From assembly GCA_017451505.1 (NCBI GenBank), contig JAFTOF010000005.1, positions 1-64,000 of the forward strand: a stretch of DNA of 64,000 nt. Reading direction: 5' to 3'. The stretch is from Clostridia bacterium (GTDB lineage: Bacteria > Bacillota > Clostridia > UMGS1883). The position numbers and the translations under genes were made by a program. Below, piece by piece: positions 1-9,913 of this stretch. A model generated the notes under the pieces. It did not search any database and was not told where the DNA came from. It was given only the letters and a program-made list of their open reading frames with translations. The stretch's first letter is position 1. Every line of letters starts with the position of its first letter.

Positions 1-1
1 A

Positions 2-154
2 CTTTCAGCAAACACTGCTCACTTAAGAGTAGATTTTTACTATGTTAATGGAAAAATTTATGCAGGCGAACTTACATTCTTTCATTGTGGAGGTTTTGTG
101 GAAGTAAAACCTCCAGAGTGGGGAGATATTATGGGAAATTGGATTGCCCTGTAA
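2..154 (+). CDS. C-terminal end of a TupA-like ATP-grasp protein (partial)
   Basis: An open frame enters from the left edge and ends at TAA 152-154, giving 50 residues. The end reads LTFFHCGGFVEVKPPEWG and then closes with GNWIAL. This matches the C-terminal part of TupA-like ATP-grasp proteins, which are common in polysaccharide clusters and have a late Glu in the 'GEL.F' strand. It lies 13 bp upstream of a glycosyltransferase, so it probably belongs to the same operon. The substrate cannot be told from this fragment, and the start is outside the window. Confidence 0.6.
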   Translation, partial: LSANTAHLRVDFYYVNGKIYAGELTFFHCGGFVEVKPPEWGDIMGNWIAL

Positions 155-167
155 AATAGGAGGATAT

Positions 168-1085
168 ATGGAGTTAGTATCTGTTGTAATTCCGTCTTAT
201 GGCGGAGGAAAACATCTTAGAAGAGCTGTGGACAGTGTTCTAAAACAAACTTATGAAAATATAGAAATAATAGTTGTGGACGATAACGGAGTTGGGACTG
301 AAAATCAACTGAAAACAGCCCATATAATGGAAGAGTATAGGGGAAATCCAAAAGTAAGATATGTGTGTCACGAGGTGAATATAAACGGATCTGCGGCAAG
401 AAATACCGGGGTAAAATATGCAAAGGGAAAGTATATTGCTTTGTTGGATGATGATGATGCGTTTAATCCGGAAAATATAGAAAAGCATATGAAAGTTATG
501 TGTTCTCTGCCTGCTGACTATGCTCTTACATATTGTTCCGATGTAAGCTGCCGGGGAGATGTATTCATAGATGAGAGTCATGTTTCAAAAAGCGGAGAAC
601 TTTTTTATGAAGTTTGTATGCATCAGGTAGTAATTGGAAGTTCTGCATTGCTGATAAAAAAAGAAGCATGGGAAAATCTGGGAGGATTTGATGAATCCTT
701 CAGACGTCATCAGGACTGGGAATTTACGGCAAGAGTTGCTCACCGGTATAAAATAAAGGCAGTGGATCATATCGGGTATATACGTTATCTTGAATACAGA
801 AATTCTCCTAAAAATTATGAAACTGCAAAGAAATACCGTGTGCATTATATAGAAAAAATGATGCCGTACATAGAAACTCTCAGTAAAAAACAGCAAAGAG
901 AAGTCATCACCTCAAACTATGTAGGTGTAATGATGCAGCTTCTGCGTACAGGCAAAATAGGAAAGTTTATAAAAGAGTACAGAAGTTTTAAATTAGGGCT
1001 TTACGGAATCCCTTTTGTGGTTAAATCAATTTTTTCGTATATTTTTATAAACAAGAATTTTTGGACCTTAAGAAAAAGAAAGTAA
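168..1085 (+). CDS. Family 2 glycosyltransferase
   Basis: A 305-residue GT-A fold glycosyltransferase that would add one sugar to the lipid-linked repeat unit at the cytoplasmic membrane face. The N-terminus VSVVIPSYGGGKHLRRAV is the usual nucleotide-binding strand. The acidic DDDD at about residues 94-97 is the metal/nucleotide-sugar (DXD-like) site, and HQDWEF near residue 180 is the acceptor-side acidic motif. An in-frame ATG at 144 lies upstream, but AGGAGG at 158-163 sits 4-5 nt before ATG 168, so 168 is chosen. The donor sugar is unknown. Confidence 0.9.
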   Translation: MELVSVVIPSYGGGKHLRRAVDSVLKQTYENIEIIVVDDNGVGTENQLKTAHIMEEYRGNPKVRYVCHEVNINGSAARNTGVKYAKGKYIALLDDDDAFNPENIEKHMKVMCSLPADYALTYCSDVSCRGDVFIDESHVSKSGELFYEVCMHQVVIGSSALLIKKEAWENLGGFDESFRRHQDWEFTARVAHRYKIKAVDHIGYIRYLEYRNSPKNYETAKKYRVHYIEKMMPYIETLSKKQQREVITSNYVGVMMQLLRTGKIGKFIKEYRSFKLGLYGIPFVVKSIFSYIFINKNFWTLRKRK

Positions 1086-1105
1086 CCTTTCAGGAAGGGG
1101 TTAAT

Positions 1106-2353
1106 ATGGAAAAGAGAAATTATATCCCATCTTTTTTAATCGCATATCTGATTAGCATCGGCGGAATTAATCAGGTGGTGGGAATAGTATTAAAAAAAAG
1201 TGACGGAATTATGATGATGAATCTTGTGCCTGTGGCAGCACTATTATTCCTGCACTTTTTTATATCTGATAAGAAACAAGATTTGAATCTTAATAAAAAA
1301 GCACTGCTTTTTGTTTATTATATAGTCAGTATTATAGTGATACACAAATATGCTTATAGGTATACTACAATTTCATATACGGAGTTGTTGGTGTATTGTT
1401 TTATACCTATTTACGTATCCTTTTATAAAATAGATGCAGAGAAAGTTTTAAAATATATGATGCTTTTCTCTATGCTAGTAATTCCGATTTCAAATGAATT
1501 TTTTAAAGGTGTGTCAGCCCATTACGAAACTATAGGTATGTCAACAAGCTACAATGTATTACCTTTTGTTATTGCAGCTGCCATTCACTTTATATATTAT
1601 CGTAAAAGGGCCGGCTCTTGGTTATGGTTATGTTACGGAATAAATACATACTATCTTCTAAAGGTAATATATCTTGGGAATCGCGGGCCTATTATAACGT
1701 TGATAGTTTTTGCTTTGCTTGTTATAATGCACAAACAGAATCCTGACGGCACTATTCGTAAAAGTCCGGGGAAAACTATGTTTATAACTTTATCTGTAGG
1801 TGTTATTTCAATTTTAGTTATAAACAATATTGAAAGTATAGTTCTCGCGGTTCACGGTTGGCTTAAATCTATGAATATAGAAGTTGCTTTTATAACTAAA
1901 TCTGTAGCAAAAATTAATCAGGGTGATTTGTCCAACGGAAGAAGTAAACTGTTTAATTTTGTAATACAAGGTATAAAAGATAATTTTTTGGTAGGAAACG
2001 GAATTGCTTCAATTTTATATAAAAGTTTTGGAAGATATTCTTATCCGCACAATTTATTTCTGCAGATGTGGTATGACGTGGGAATAATAGTGTCTCTTCC
2101 CCTTCTTTGGTTAGTGGGTAAGTCTGTAAGGAAAACGATGTTCGATTATTCAATTAACAAAGAAACTGTGACCATGTTAATGCTTTTATTTACACTATCA
2201 ATCCCAAGGCTTTGCTATTCCTCTGAGTTTTGGAGAACCACTACGTTTTGGTTTTTAATCATGTTCACAGTATCCCCGAATATTTATTCAAACTTCAAAG
2301 AAAACGAGGAATCAGTATCAAATAAAGAAAACTTGGAAGAAGGGAATCTTTAG
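1106..2353 (+). CDS. Wzy-type O-antigen/polysaccharide polymerase
   Basis: A 415-residue integral membrane protein with about ten hydrophobic segments. A long polar loop after residue 230 carries NGRSKLFNFVIQGIKDNF followed by a PHNLFLQ motif. This layout, with a large extracytoplasmic loop and a PHN motif, is typical of Wzy polymerases and O-antigen ligases, which join lipid-linked repeat units outside the membrane. AGGAAGGGG at 1092-1100 selects ATG 1106 over an in-frame start at 1061 that would overlap the preceding gene. A flippase gene two genes downstream supports a Wzx/Wzy route. Polymerase versus ligase is not decided by sequence alone. Confidence 0.8.
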   Translation: MEKRNYIPSFLIAYLISIGGINQVVGIVLKKSDGIMMMNLVPVAALLFLHFFISDKKQDLNLNKKALLFVYYIVSIIVIHKYAYRYTTISYTELLVYCFIPIYVSFYKIDAEKVLKYMMLFSMLVIPISNEFFKGVSAHYETIGMSTSYNVLPFVIAAAIHFIYYRKRAGSWLWLCYGINTYYLLKVIYLGNRGPIITLIVFALLVIMHKQNPDGTIRKSPGKTMFITLSVGVISILVINNIESIVLAVHGWLKSMNIEVAFITKSVAKINQGDLSNGRSKLFNFVIQGIKDNFLVGNGIASILYKSFGRYSYPHNLFLQMWYDVGIIVSLPLLWLVGKSVRKTMFDYSINKETVTMLMLLFTLSIPRLCYSSEFWRTTTFWFLIMFTVSPNIYSNFKENEESVSNKENLEEGNL

Positions 2354-2355
2354 TG

Positions 2356-3429
2356 ATGAAGAAGTGTTGCAGAGCAAAGTACATCCATATTTTATTGCAA
2401 AATGAAACAAAATTTAATTTACCGCTTATAAGAAATATAAATACTAATTGTGAGATATTCAATAAGGATGACCATGTTTTCGTAACAGGCGGAAAGAAAG
2501 TTTATGAAGCAGCAAAAGAGTTTTCTAATGTGATTTATGATGAGAACGGTAAAAATCTTATTAATAAATATGCCCCGCAAGGTGATTGGATTATTATACA
2601 TGGACATTTGCCTGTTATAGAAGGAATAAGAATTAAAAATATATATTTAAAGAAAATAATATTACGATTTTGGGGCGGAAGTATCGGATATAAATATAAA
2701 AAGGGTTCCCCATTCAAAAATGTTGTAAAAAAGGTGCTGAATAAACTTTATATTGGTAACGTATCCCATTTTGCAGGCTTTGGAATTGCCAACAAGGTAG
2801 ATAAGGTCACTATAAGAAAAACACTTCCTGATATGCCGTTATTTGAAATTCCATATGGAATGGGAAAGAGAGAGGAAATATTAGAACTTGTCAAAGATGA
2901 AAAACCGTGTGATGGTATAAATGTACTCGTGGGACATAATGCGTGGGATCATGACAACCATATAGAAATATTAAAGAAACTTGCTAAATACGGTGATGAA
3001 ATAAAAATATATGTTCCCCTTTCATACGGAAATGAAAATTATCGTATGAAAGTAGAAAAATACATAGAAAACAATAATCCGGGAAATATCACGATTGTAA
3101 AGGAATTTATGCCTTATGATGAGTATGTAAAGTTCCTTAATAAAATGGATATTGCAATTTTTGACGGTGATAGGTCTTACGCATTGGGCAACATAGCAGT
3201 TTTATTGCTTTTAAAGAAAGAACTGTTTGTTAACAGAAACGGCGTAATAAAAGAGGCCTTCGATGAGGACTCTATTCCGCATAAATGTGTGGATGAGATT
3301 GATGATATGGAACTTAATGATTTTATAAAGGATATAGAATACCCTGAAAGCATGGGGGAAAGTATGTTGCCGTACGACAGGGAAAGAGCTGTACGGGCAT
3401 GGAAAACACTTTTTAAGAAATTTAACTAA
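2356..3429 (+). CDS. WecF-like (Glyco_transf_56) glycosyltransferase
   Basis: A 357-residue protein resembling the WecF family, TDP-Fuc4NAc:lipid II Fuc4NAc transferase of enterobacterial common antigen synthesis. Family-like features are the early WIIIHGHLP segment, the ILRFWGGSIGY strand, VLVGHNAWDHDNH near residue 195, the YVPLSYGN segment, and the late FDGDRSYALGNI segment. GTG 2353 is in frame directly before ATG 2356. The site GAAGAAGGGA at 2335-2344 fits either, and ATG is preferred. RmlA, RmlB, a DegT aminotransferase and a GNAT acetyltransferase downstream could supply dTDP-Fuc4NAc. The donor assignment is an inference. Confidence 0.75.
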   Translation: MKKCCRAKYIHILLQNETKFNLPLIRNINTNCEIFNKDDHVFVTGGKKVYEAAKEFSNVIYDENGKNLINKYAPQGDWIIIHGHLPVIEGIRIKNIYLKKIILRFWGGSIGYKYKKGSPFKNVVKKVLNKLYIGNVSHFAGFGIANKVDKVTIRKTLPDMPLFEIPYGMGKREEILELVKDEKPCDGINVLVGHNAWDHDNHIEILKKLAKYGDEIKIYVPLSYGNENYRMKVEKYIENNNPGNITIVKEFMPYDEYVKFLNKMDIAIFDGDRSYALGNIAVLLLLKKELFVNRNGVIKEAFDEDSIPHKCVDEIDDMELNDFIKDIEYPESMGESMLPYDRERAVRAWKTLFKKFN

Positions 3430-3451
3430 AATTAATTAGAGGGCTTTAACT

Positions 3452-4906
3452 ATGGAAAACAAAACAGTCAGGTCAAAAGTCATGTCGGGACTTGCGTGGA
3501 AATTTGCTGAGAGAATCCTCGCCCAGTTTGTGACTTTTGTGGTGTCAATAATTCTTGCACGATTACTGTCTCCTGAACATTATGGTACAATTGCTATTGT
3601 TAATATATTTATTGCGCTTGCAAACGTGTTTGTTGTGAGTGGCTTTGGAAATTCGCTTATACAGAAGAAGGATGCCGATGACACAGATTTTTCTTCGGTA
3701 TTTTACTTTAATATATTGCTTGGAACAGTTCTTTATGGAGTTGTGTTTTTGATCGCACCATTTATTGCATCCTTTTATAATATGCCTATCTTAAAACCTG
3801 TTTTAAGAGTTATGGGGCTAAGGCTTATCGTTGCAAGTGTCAACAATGTACAACACGCATACGTTTCCAAGAAAATGATGTTCCGCAGATTTTTTTGGTC
3901 AACGCTTGGCGGTACTCTTGCATCAGCAGTTGTGGGTATCGTAATGGCATATAATGGATTTGGAGTATGGGCACTTGTCGGGCAGTATATGACTAACACG
4001 GTTACAGATACACTTGTTCTTTGGTTTACGGTAAGGTGGAGACCGAAATTCTTGTTTTCTTTTAAAAGACTCGGCGCACTTTTTTCATATGGGTGGAAGC
4101 TTCTTTGCTCCGCACTTCTTGATACGGGGTATAATGAACTGCGCAGCCTTGTTATAGGTAAAATGTACACGTCTGCTGACCTGGCTTACTATAACAAGGG
4201 GAAAAGCTTCCCAAATCTCATAGTAACCAATATCAATTCTTCCATACAAAGCGTGCTTTTCCCTGCAATGGCGAATGCACAGGACAAAAAAGAACAGGTA
4301 AAGGCAATGGTACGCCGCTCAATCAGAATAAGCAGCTATATAATGCTTCCTCTCATGGTTGGACTTGCACTTGTAGCAGAGCCTTTTGTGAAATTATTAT
4401 TGACAAAAAAATGGCTTCCTTGTGTGCCTTATTTGCGAATTTCCTGTTTTGTTTTTGCTTTTATGCCTATACATACTGCAAACTTGCAGGCAATAAATGC
4501 TATGGGAAGAAGCGACATATTTTTAAAACTTGAGATAATAAAGAAAATAACGGGATTGGCGATTCTGTTTTTGTCAATGCGACACGGCGTGATGGCAATT
4601 GCTCTCAGTGGCATTATGACAACCGTTATTTCCGCACTTGTAAATGCATATCCAAATAGAACATTACTTAGATATAATTATATGGAGCAGATTAAAGATC
4701 TATTTAGTGGAATTATTCCGCTTTTAATAATGGTTATAGTTGTTGCTTTATTAGGCCAAATTAGCGTTCAGCCATTATTGCAAATTTTGATTCAAGCGTT
4801 AACAGGTGCGATAGTTTATATTGGCACTTCGTTTTTAACAAAAAATGAGTCGTTTGATTACATTCTTTCAGTTGCGAAAGGCTTTTTAACAGGAAAAAGA
4901 GGTTGA
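3452..4906 (+). CDS. Wzx-type polysaccharide flippase (MOP/MATE superfamily)
   Basis: A 484-residue polytopic membrane protein with about 12-14 hydrophobic helices. It starts with a short basic stretch and then the WKFAERILAQFVTFVVSIIL helix typical of the Polysacc_synt/Wzx family. Such proteins move undecaprenyl-linked repeat units to the outer membrane face for polymerisation. It follows the WecF-like gene by 22 bp and precedes an ATP-grasp gene by 4 bp, so it is co-transcribed with the cluster. Its length is normal for the family. Confidence 0.9.
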   Translation: MENKTVRSKVMSGLAWKFAERILAQFVTFVVSIILARLLSPEHYGTIAIVNIFIALANVFVVSGFGNSLIQKKDADDTDFSSVFYFNILLGTVLYGVVFLIAPFIASFYNMPILKPVLRVMGLRLIVASVNNVQHAYVSKKMMFRRFFWSTLGGTLASAVVGIVMAYNGFGVWALVGQYMTNTVTDTLVLWFTVRWRPKFLFSFKRLGALFSYGWKLLCSALLDTGYNELRSLVIGKMYTSADLAYYNKGKSFPNLIVTNINSSIQSVLFPAMANAQDKKEQVKAMVRRSIRISSYIMLPLMVGLALVAEPFVKLLLTKKWLPCVPYLRISCFVFAFMPIHTANLQAINAMGRSDIFLKLEIIKKITGLAILFLSMRHGVMAIALSGIMTTVISALVNAYPNRTLLRYNYMEQIKDLFSGIIPLLIMVIVVALLGQISVQPLLQILIQALTGAIVYIGTSFLTKNESFDYILSVAKGFLTGKRG

Positions 4907-4910
4907 TCCT

Positions 4911-6116
4911 ATGAAAAAACTGATGCTTTTAGGTGGATCCGCACAGCAAATAATTGCTATAGAGAAGGCAAAGGAACTGGGGTATTTTACAGTTCTTTGC
5001 GATTATCTTCCGGATAATCCGGGACAATATGTTGCAGACGTATTTTATCAGGTAAGTACAACTAATAAGGAAGCGGTACTGGAGGTTGCTCAAAAAGAGA
5101 AGATTAACGGAATTTTAGCCTACGCTTCGGACCCTGCCGCACCGACTGCGGCATATGTTGCGGAAAAGCTGAGGCTTTCGGGAAGTCCCTACAAATCAGT
5201 TGAAATTTTGTGCAATAAGGATTTGTTCCGTGCTTTTCTCGCGGAAAACGGATTTTGTACACCTCTGGCAAAAGGCTACTCAAATATTGATGAGGCACTT
5301 TACGACATTGAAACGGGTGTGTTTAGACTCCCCGTTATTATAAAACCTGTGGATTCCTCCGGCAGTAAGGGCGTAGGCAAAGTTTCCGAAGTTTCCCGGG
5401 CAAAGGAAAAACTCGAATACGCAATGGACTTTTCACGAAATGGTAAGATTATCGTTGAGGAATTTGTAGAAAAGCTGGGGTATCAGATTGCAGGAGACGG
5501 TCTTTCGATTGACGGAAAATTGGTTTTCAGATACTTCGCAAACGACCATTTCAATCCAAAATGTGTAAATCCGTTTGTGCCTATCTCAGCAAGCTTTCCT
5601 TATAATATGCCCAAGGAAGTTCACGACAAGATACATTCGGAGATTCAGCGTCTTATTACGCTTCTTGATATGAAATCAACCACATATAATTTTGATATAC
5701 GTATTGACAGCGATTATAATGTATATCTTATGGAAATTGCCCCCCGTGATGGAGGCAACTATATTCCCCAGATAATAAAGTATGCAACAGGTGTTGATTT
5801 GGTAGAATATTCCGTGCGTACTGCCATGGGTGAAGAACTTTTGCCCCCCGTCTCAATGGAGGGACACGGATATTTTGCATATTACGCTGTACACAGTCTG
5901 CAAAACGGCATTCTTAAAGAAATTACCATTGACACAGATGTACAAAAAAATAATATTGTCGAAAGTCATATATTAAAGAAGTCGGGGGATGAAATACAAG
6001 CTTTTACAGGTGCAAATACAACTCTCGGAATTCTTCTTATGAAGTTTGATACAATGGAACAAATGCTTGATATGATGGACAATTCCGAGAAATGGATAAA
6101 CGTAGTTTTAGAATAA
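4911..6116 (+). CDS. ATP-grasp domain ligase
   Basis: A 401-residue ATP-grasp enzyme of the carbamoyl-phosphate-synthase/PurK type, which activates a carboxylate with ATP and joins it to an amine or similar nucleophile. Residues 1-20 (MKKLMLLGGSAQQIIAIEKA) form the pre-ATP Rossmann-like strand. The central lid motif is IIKPVDSSGSKGVGKV, and LMEIAPRDGGNYIP near residue 280 holds the metal-binding Glu. It starts 4 bp after the flippase. Its place among sugar-nucleotide genes suggests it decorates an amino sugar, for example with an amino acid, but the substrate is unknown. Confidence 0.8.
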   Translation: MKKLMLLGGSAQQIIAIEKAKELGYFTVLCDYLPDNPGQYVADVFYQVSTTNKEAVLEVAQKEKINGILAYASDPAAPTAAYVAEKLRLSGSPYKSVEILCNKDLFRAFLAENGFCTPLAKGYSNIDEALYDIETGVFRLPVIIKPVDSSGSKGVGKVSEVSRAKEKLEYAMDFSRNGKIIVEEFVEKLGYQIAGDGLSIDGKLVFRYFANDHFNPKCVNPFVPISASFPYNMPKEVHDKIHSEIQRLITLLDMKSTTYNFDIRIDSDYNVYLMEIAPRDGGNYIPQIIKYATGVDLVEYSVRTAMGEELLPPVSMEGHGYFAYYAVHSLQNGILKEITIDTDVQKNNIVESHILKKSGDEIQAFTGANTTLGILLMKFDTMEQMLDMMDNSEKWINVVLE

Positions 6117-6128
6117 GGAGAGGCTCTT

Positions 6129-7092
6129 ATGCCGAAAAGTAAAATCGAAATAGGCGGATATATGGAAATGGAAACATTTCGCGGAAGTGAATATCATACC
6201 GATGCACTGAGGCTTAACAGCGGAAGGCACTGCCTGGAATATATTCTCAGAGCACGTAATATAAAGAAAATATATTTGCCCTACTTCTTATGTGCGTCAG
6301 TCAGGAAAATTTGTGAGAAGTGTCAGACAGAATATGAATTTTATCATATTGATGCTAAGTTTAATCCACTTATTTCCAATATGGATGGCAGGTTCGTACG
6401 TCTATATAGTAAATTACTACGGACAGAAAAGTGAAACTGACATTCTTAACTATAAGCAAAAATAAAAAAATATTATTGTGGATAATTCTCAGCATTTTTT
6501 TGCAGAACCTGTATCAGGTGTAGATACCCTGTGTACGTGCAGAAAATATTTTGGAGTTACAGACGGTGGATATCTTTATACAGATGCAAGGCTTTCACAG
6601 GAAATGGAAAAGGACGTTTCCTACGAACGTATGGAATTTGTATTGGGCCGGTATGAATGCGACGCATCGAAATTTTATGAGAAGGCATCTTCCAATAATA
6701 AAATTTTTGAAAACGAAGATTTAAAAGAAATGTCTCTCTTGACACAGAATTTATTAAAAGGCATTGATTACGATTTTGTAATAAAAAGACGCATTAAAAA
6801 TTTCGAGTATTTACATAATGCATTGGGAAAAACAAATAAGCTTGAATTGACTGTTCCAATTGGAGCATTTATGTATCCTCTATATATTGAAAACGGGATG
6901 CAGATAAAGAAAAAATTGGCATCGGATAAAATATATATTCCAACGCTTTGGCCTGATGTTCTTGAAAATTGTAAGCAGGGAAGCATAGAAGATGACTATG
7001 CCCAAAACATACTTCCATTGCCCGTTGATCAACGATACGGGACAGAAGAAATGAAGAAAATAAAGGAGGCGATACTAAAATGTATAAGTTAA
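6129..7092 (+). pseudogene. Broken DegT-like PLP aminotransferase family gene
   Basis: Two pieces of one gene. The first (6129-6429) begins MPKSKIEIGGYMEMETF and loses its frame between about 6385 and 6399. From there the next frame reads VYIVNYYGQKSETDILNYKQK, meets an in-frame TAA at 6463-6465, and continues as KNIIVDNSQHFF to TAA 7090-7092. RKYFGVTDGGYLYT and the end LPLPVDQRYGTEEM are typical of a DegT/DnrJ-like family. One frameshift plus one nonsense codon (plausibly TAC to TAA) would inactivate a protein of about 320 residues. The rest of the frame is intact, so the damage looks recent. Sequencing or assembly error is possible but must explain two lesions. Confidence 0.8.
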
Positions 7093-7231
7093 GGGTCATA
7101 CAGAAGAATTTTTGCAGAAACTTATAAAGATAGAAGAACAGGAGGATATTTGGTTTGACAGACTGGACAGGAAAAAGGAAAATACTTTTGAAATAGTTTG
7201 TCTTAAAACCTATCTTAAAGAAAATGATTAA
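7080..7231 (+). pseudogene. Possible degenerate small ORF (remnant)
   Basis: ATG 7080 opens MYKLR and then runs into a stop at 7125-7127. The neighbouring frame from 7097 reads HTEEFLQKLIKIEEQEDIW and continues 30 more codons to TAA 7229-7231, without a start codon of its own. A single missing base near 7095 would join the two into a protein of about 50 residues overlapping the next start (ATG 7224) by 8 bp. I do not recognise the product. It may be a decayed gene next to the broken DegT-like gene, or chance. Confidence 0.35.
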
Positions 7232-7649
7232 GTACGAACAAGTACAAACTTTCGAAGATATTTTAAGTGCATTTACTGCATTAAAAAATGAGTTCTTTTC
7301 GTTTGAAGGAGATTTAGCAGAATTTTGTAAAAAAATATATAACCACGGAATATGTTTTGTTGGACAAAACAACGAGATTTGTGCGGCTATAGCTTTTTAT
7401 GCTAATGACACAGCCTCTTTAACCGCTTTTATCACCTCTGTTTTGGTATCTCGAAATGAACGAGGTAAGGGTGTGGCGACTCATTTGATAAAAATGGCTG
7501 AGGACTATTGTGAACAAAAGCAACTTAAAAGAATACGTCTTGAGGTTAAATATAAAAATGTTGCTGCAATTTCTCTTTATAAGAAATTAGGCTACAGACA
7601 GGTTGAGGAAAGAAAAGATTCTTCAATTATGGAAAAATCTTTAATATGA
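7224..7649 (+). CDS. GNAT family N-acetyltransferase
   Basis: A 141-residue single-domain GNAT protein. The acetyl-CoA pyrophosphate-binding motif is RNERGKGVATHLIKMAEDYC (Q/RxxGxG/A), preceded by the β4 strand AFITSVLVS. The usual C-terminal NVAAISLYKKLGYRQVEER motif follows. It sits 14 bp upstream of the DegT aminotransferase. In E. coli, the GNAT enzyme WecD acetylates dTDP-4-amino-4,6-dideoxygalactose made by the aminotransferase WecE. An equivalent role here is a good inference, though a PglD-like acetyltransferase at 11820 competes for it. Confidence 0.85.
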   Translation: MIKYEQVQTFEDILSAFTALKNEFFSFEGDLAEFCKKIYNHGICFVGQNNEICAAIAFYANDTASLTAFITSVLVSRNERGKGVATHLIKMAEDYCEQKQLKRIRLEVKYKNVAAISLYKKLGYRQVEERKDSSIMEKSLI

Positions 7650-7663
7650 AAGAATGAAAAATT

Positions 7664-8752
7664 ATGCCAAAAATCAACGTAACACGCTCCAGTATGCCCT
7701 CTTATGAGGAATATTGTGAAGCGATAAAACCAATATTTGAATCAAGATGGCTCACTAATATGGGGCCACTTCATAATGAATTTGCGGATAAAGTCGGTAC
7801 ATATTTAGGTGTGGATAACGTGTCCCTTTTTACTAACGGACACTTGGCACTGTGCATTGCAATCCGTGCGTTAGAGCTTACAGGCGAGGTTATCACAACG
7901 CCGTTTACCTTTGCTTCCACTACTCACGCAATAGTTGACTGTGGACTGACACCCGTTTTCTGCGATGTGAATCCCGATACATATACTATTGATGCAGATA
8001 AAATCGAAGCTCTTATTACCGACAAAACAAGTGCTATTATGCCTGTACACGTTTACGGAAATGTGTGCGATGTGGAAAAAATCGATGCCATTGCAAAGAA
8101 GCACAATCTTAAAGTCATCTACGATGCGGCGCACGTTTTTGGTGTAAAAATCGGGGATAGAGGAATAGGCTCATTTGGCGATATCAGTATGTTCAGCTTC
8201 CACGCAACCAAGGTATTCAATACCATTGAGGGCGGATGTCTTACATATGGGGATAAAGCTCTTGAAAGTAAGATTGCATCCCTGCGTAACTTCGGTATCA
8301 CAAGTCCTGAAAGCGTGGATATGCTCGGCACAAATGCAAAGATGAATGAATTTCAGGCGGCAATGGGGCTTTGTAATCTTAAGTACATTGACCAAAATAT
8401 TGCTGAAAGAAAACTGGCAGAGGAAGCATACAGAGCACGCCTTGAAAAGGTAGACGGAATAAAGCTTTCCCCCATACAGAAGGGTGTAACACAAAATCAC
8501 GCATATTTTCCCGTTGTGTTTGACGGGTATAAATATAACCGTGATGAGGTAGCACAGAAGCTTTCCGAAAACGGTATATTTGCAAGAAAGTATTTCTATC
8601 CCATAACAAACGAGTTTTCCTGCTATAAAGGAAAGTACATCGGGGATACGCCCGTAGCAAAGAAAATTTCAGAAAATGTGCTGACACTTCCCATGTATGC
8701 AGGTCTTACAGAGGAAGAGGTAAATAAAATCTGCGATATTATTTTGAAATAA
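7664..8752 (+). CDS. DegT/DnrJ/EryC1/StrS sugar aminotransferase
   Basis: A 362-residue PLP-dependent sugar-nucleotide aminotransferase. It has the PLP-phosphate contact region LFTNGHLALCIAI (about residues 55-67), D154 in VIYDAAHVFG that holds the pyridine nitrogen, and the Schiff-base lysine K183 in FSFHATKVFNTIEGG. Length is normal. It probably aminates the 4-keto sugar made by the RmlB homologue encoded at 10786, giving dTDP-4-amino-4,6-dideoxy-glucose or -galactose; sequence alone does not tell which epimer. It is an intact relative of the broken DegT-like gene just upstream. Confidence 0.9.
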   Translation: MPKINVTRSSMPSYEEYCEAIKPIFESRWLTNMGPLHNEFADKVGTYLGVDNVSLFTNGHLALCIAIRALELTGEVITTPFTFASTTHAIVDCGLTPVFCDVNPDTYTIDADKIEALITDKTSAIMPVHVYGNVCDVEKIDAIAKKHNLKVIYDAAHVFGVKIGDRGIGSFGDISMFSFHATKVFNTIEGGCLTYGDKALESKIASLRNFGITSPESVDMLGTNAKMNEFQAAMGLCNLKYIDQNIAERKLAEEAYRARLEKVDGIKLSPIQKGVTQNHAYFPVVFDGYKYNRDEVAQKLSENGIFARKYFYPITNEFSCYKGKYIGDTPVAKKISENVLTLPMYAGLTEEEVNKICDIILK

Positions 8753-8772
8753 ACAGAGAGGAGAGCTTTGAA

Positions 8773-9909
8773 TTGAAAAGCAAAGATGCTACTTCAACTA
8801 AAAGTATTCAAAGAGAATCGGGACTAGAGCTTTTTAGAATTATTACAATGCTTCTTATTGTTGCACATCACTATGTTGTAAATTCGGGGCTTTGGGGAGA
8901 AAATGGTCCTATAATGAATACCCCTATGGCTGGACAAAGTCTTTTTCTTCTTTTTTTTGGTGCGTGGGGAAAAACAGGCATAAATTGTTTTGTTCTTATT
9001 ACAGGATACTTTATGTGTAAATCCCGGATAACAGTAAAAAAATTTCTGAAATTTCTGCTTGAAATAGAGTTTTACAAGATATTGTTCTATGTTATTTTCA
9101 CTGTGACAGGATACGCAGAATTTTCTGTCAGCGGATTTGCCAAAACGATTCTTCCGGTCACTCAGGTTAAATCAAACTTCACAGGGTGTTATCTGTTGTT
9201 TTTTCTCTGTATTCCATTTTTGAATATACTTATAAAAAGTATGACAGAAAAGCAACATATTTATATTACAACCCTGTTGTGTTTTATATATGTGCTTTTG
9301 GGCACAGCTTTTGGGAAAAACATCAACATGAACTATGTTTCGTGGTTTGCAGTGCTTTACTTTATAGCTTCCTACATTCGTCTGTATCCTAAAAAAATAT
9401 TTAAAAATAGGAAATTCTGGGGAATTACAGCATTATTGATGATAGCTTTTTCCATGGCAAGTGTAATATTCTTTACTTGGCTTGGAAAACCAAGATTTGA
9501 CCCCTATTATTTGTTGCAGGATTCAAATAAGCTTTTAGCAGTGCTTACTGCATTATCTGCATTTATGTTTTTTAAGAATCTTAAATTCAATAGTGCGTTT
9601 GTAAACACGATTGCGGCATCATGTTTTGGAGTACTGCTCATCCATGCAAACAGTGATACTATGAGAAAATGGCTCTGGTATGATGTTCTTGATAATGCCG
9701 GAATGTTTAATTCTCAATGGCTAATAGTCCATATGGTTACAAGCGTAATTGTGATATACATAGTATGTACCATAATAGACTATCTTCGAATAAAATTTCT
9801 TGAAAAACCATTTTTCCGTTTTGCAGACAAATATATAGATAAAATAGCACAAACATATAAAAAAACAGAACAAAAAATATGTAAAAGACTTCAGATAACG
9901 GAGGATTGA
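8773..9909 (+). CDS. Acyltransferase 3 family membrane protein
   Basis: A 378-residue integral membrane protein with about ten hydrophobic helices. The start is [20 protein letters not shown], the usual acyltransferase-3 first helix with its conserved His pair. Members move acetyl or other acyl groups across the membrane onto sugars or lipids, so O-acetylation of this polysaccharide is likely. No ATG fits: TTG 8773 is used, 7 nt after AGAGGAGAG (8757-8765). The gene is 20 bp after the aminotransferase and 4 bp before rmlA. Confidence 0.85.
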   Translation: MKSKDATSTKSIQRESGLELFRIITMLLIVAHHYVVNSGLWGENGPIMNTPMAGQSLFLLFFGAWGKTGINCFVLITGYFMCKSRITVKKFLKFLLEIEFYKILFYVIFTVTGYAEFSVSGFAKTILPVTQVKSNFTGCYLLFFLCIPFLNILIKSMTEKQHIYITTLLCFIYVLLGTAFGKNINMNYVSWFAVLYFIASYIRLYPKKIFKNRKFWGITALLMIAFSMASVIFFTWLGKPRFDPYYLLQDSNKLLAVLTALSAFMFFKNLKFNSAFVNTIAASCFGVLLIHANSDTMRKWLWYDVLDNAGMFNSQWLIVHMVTSVIVIYIVCTIIDYLRIKFLEKPFFRFADKYIDKIAQTYKKTEQKICKRLQITED

Positions 9910-9913
9910 TTTA

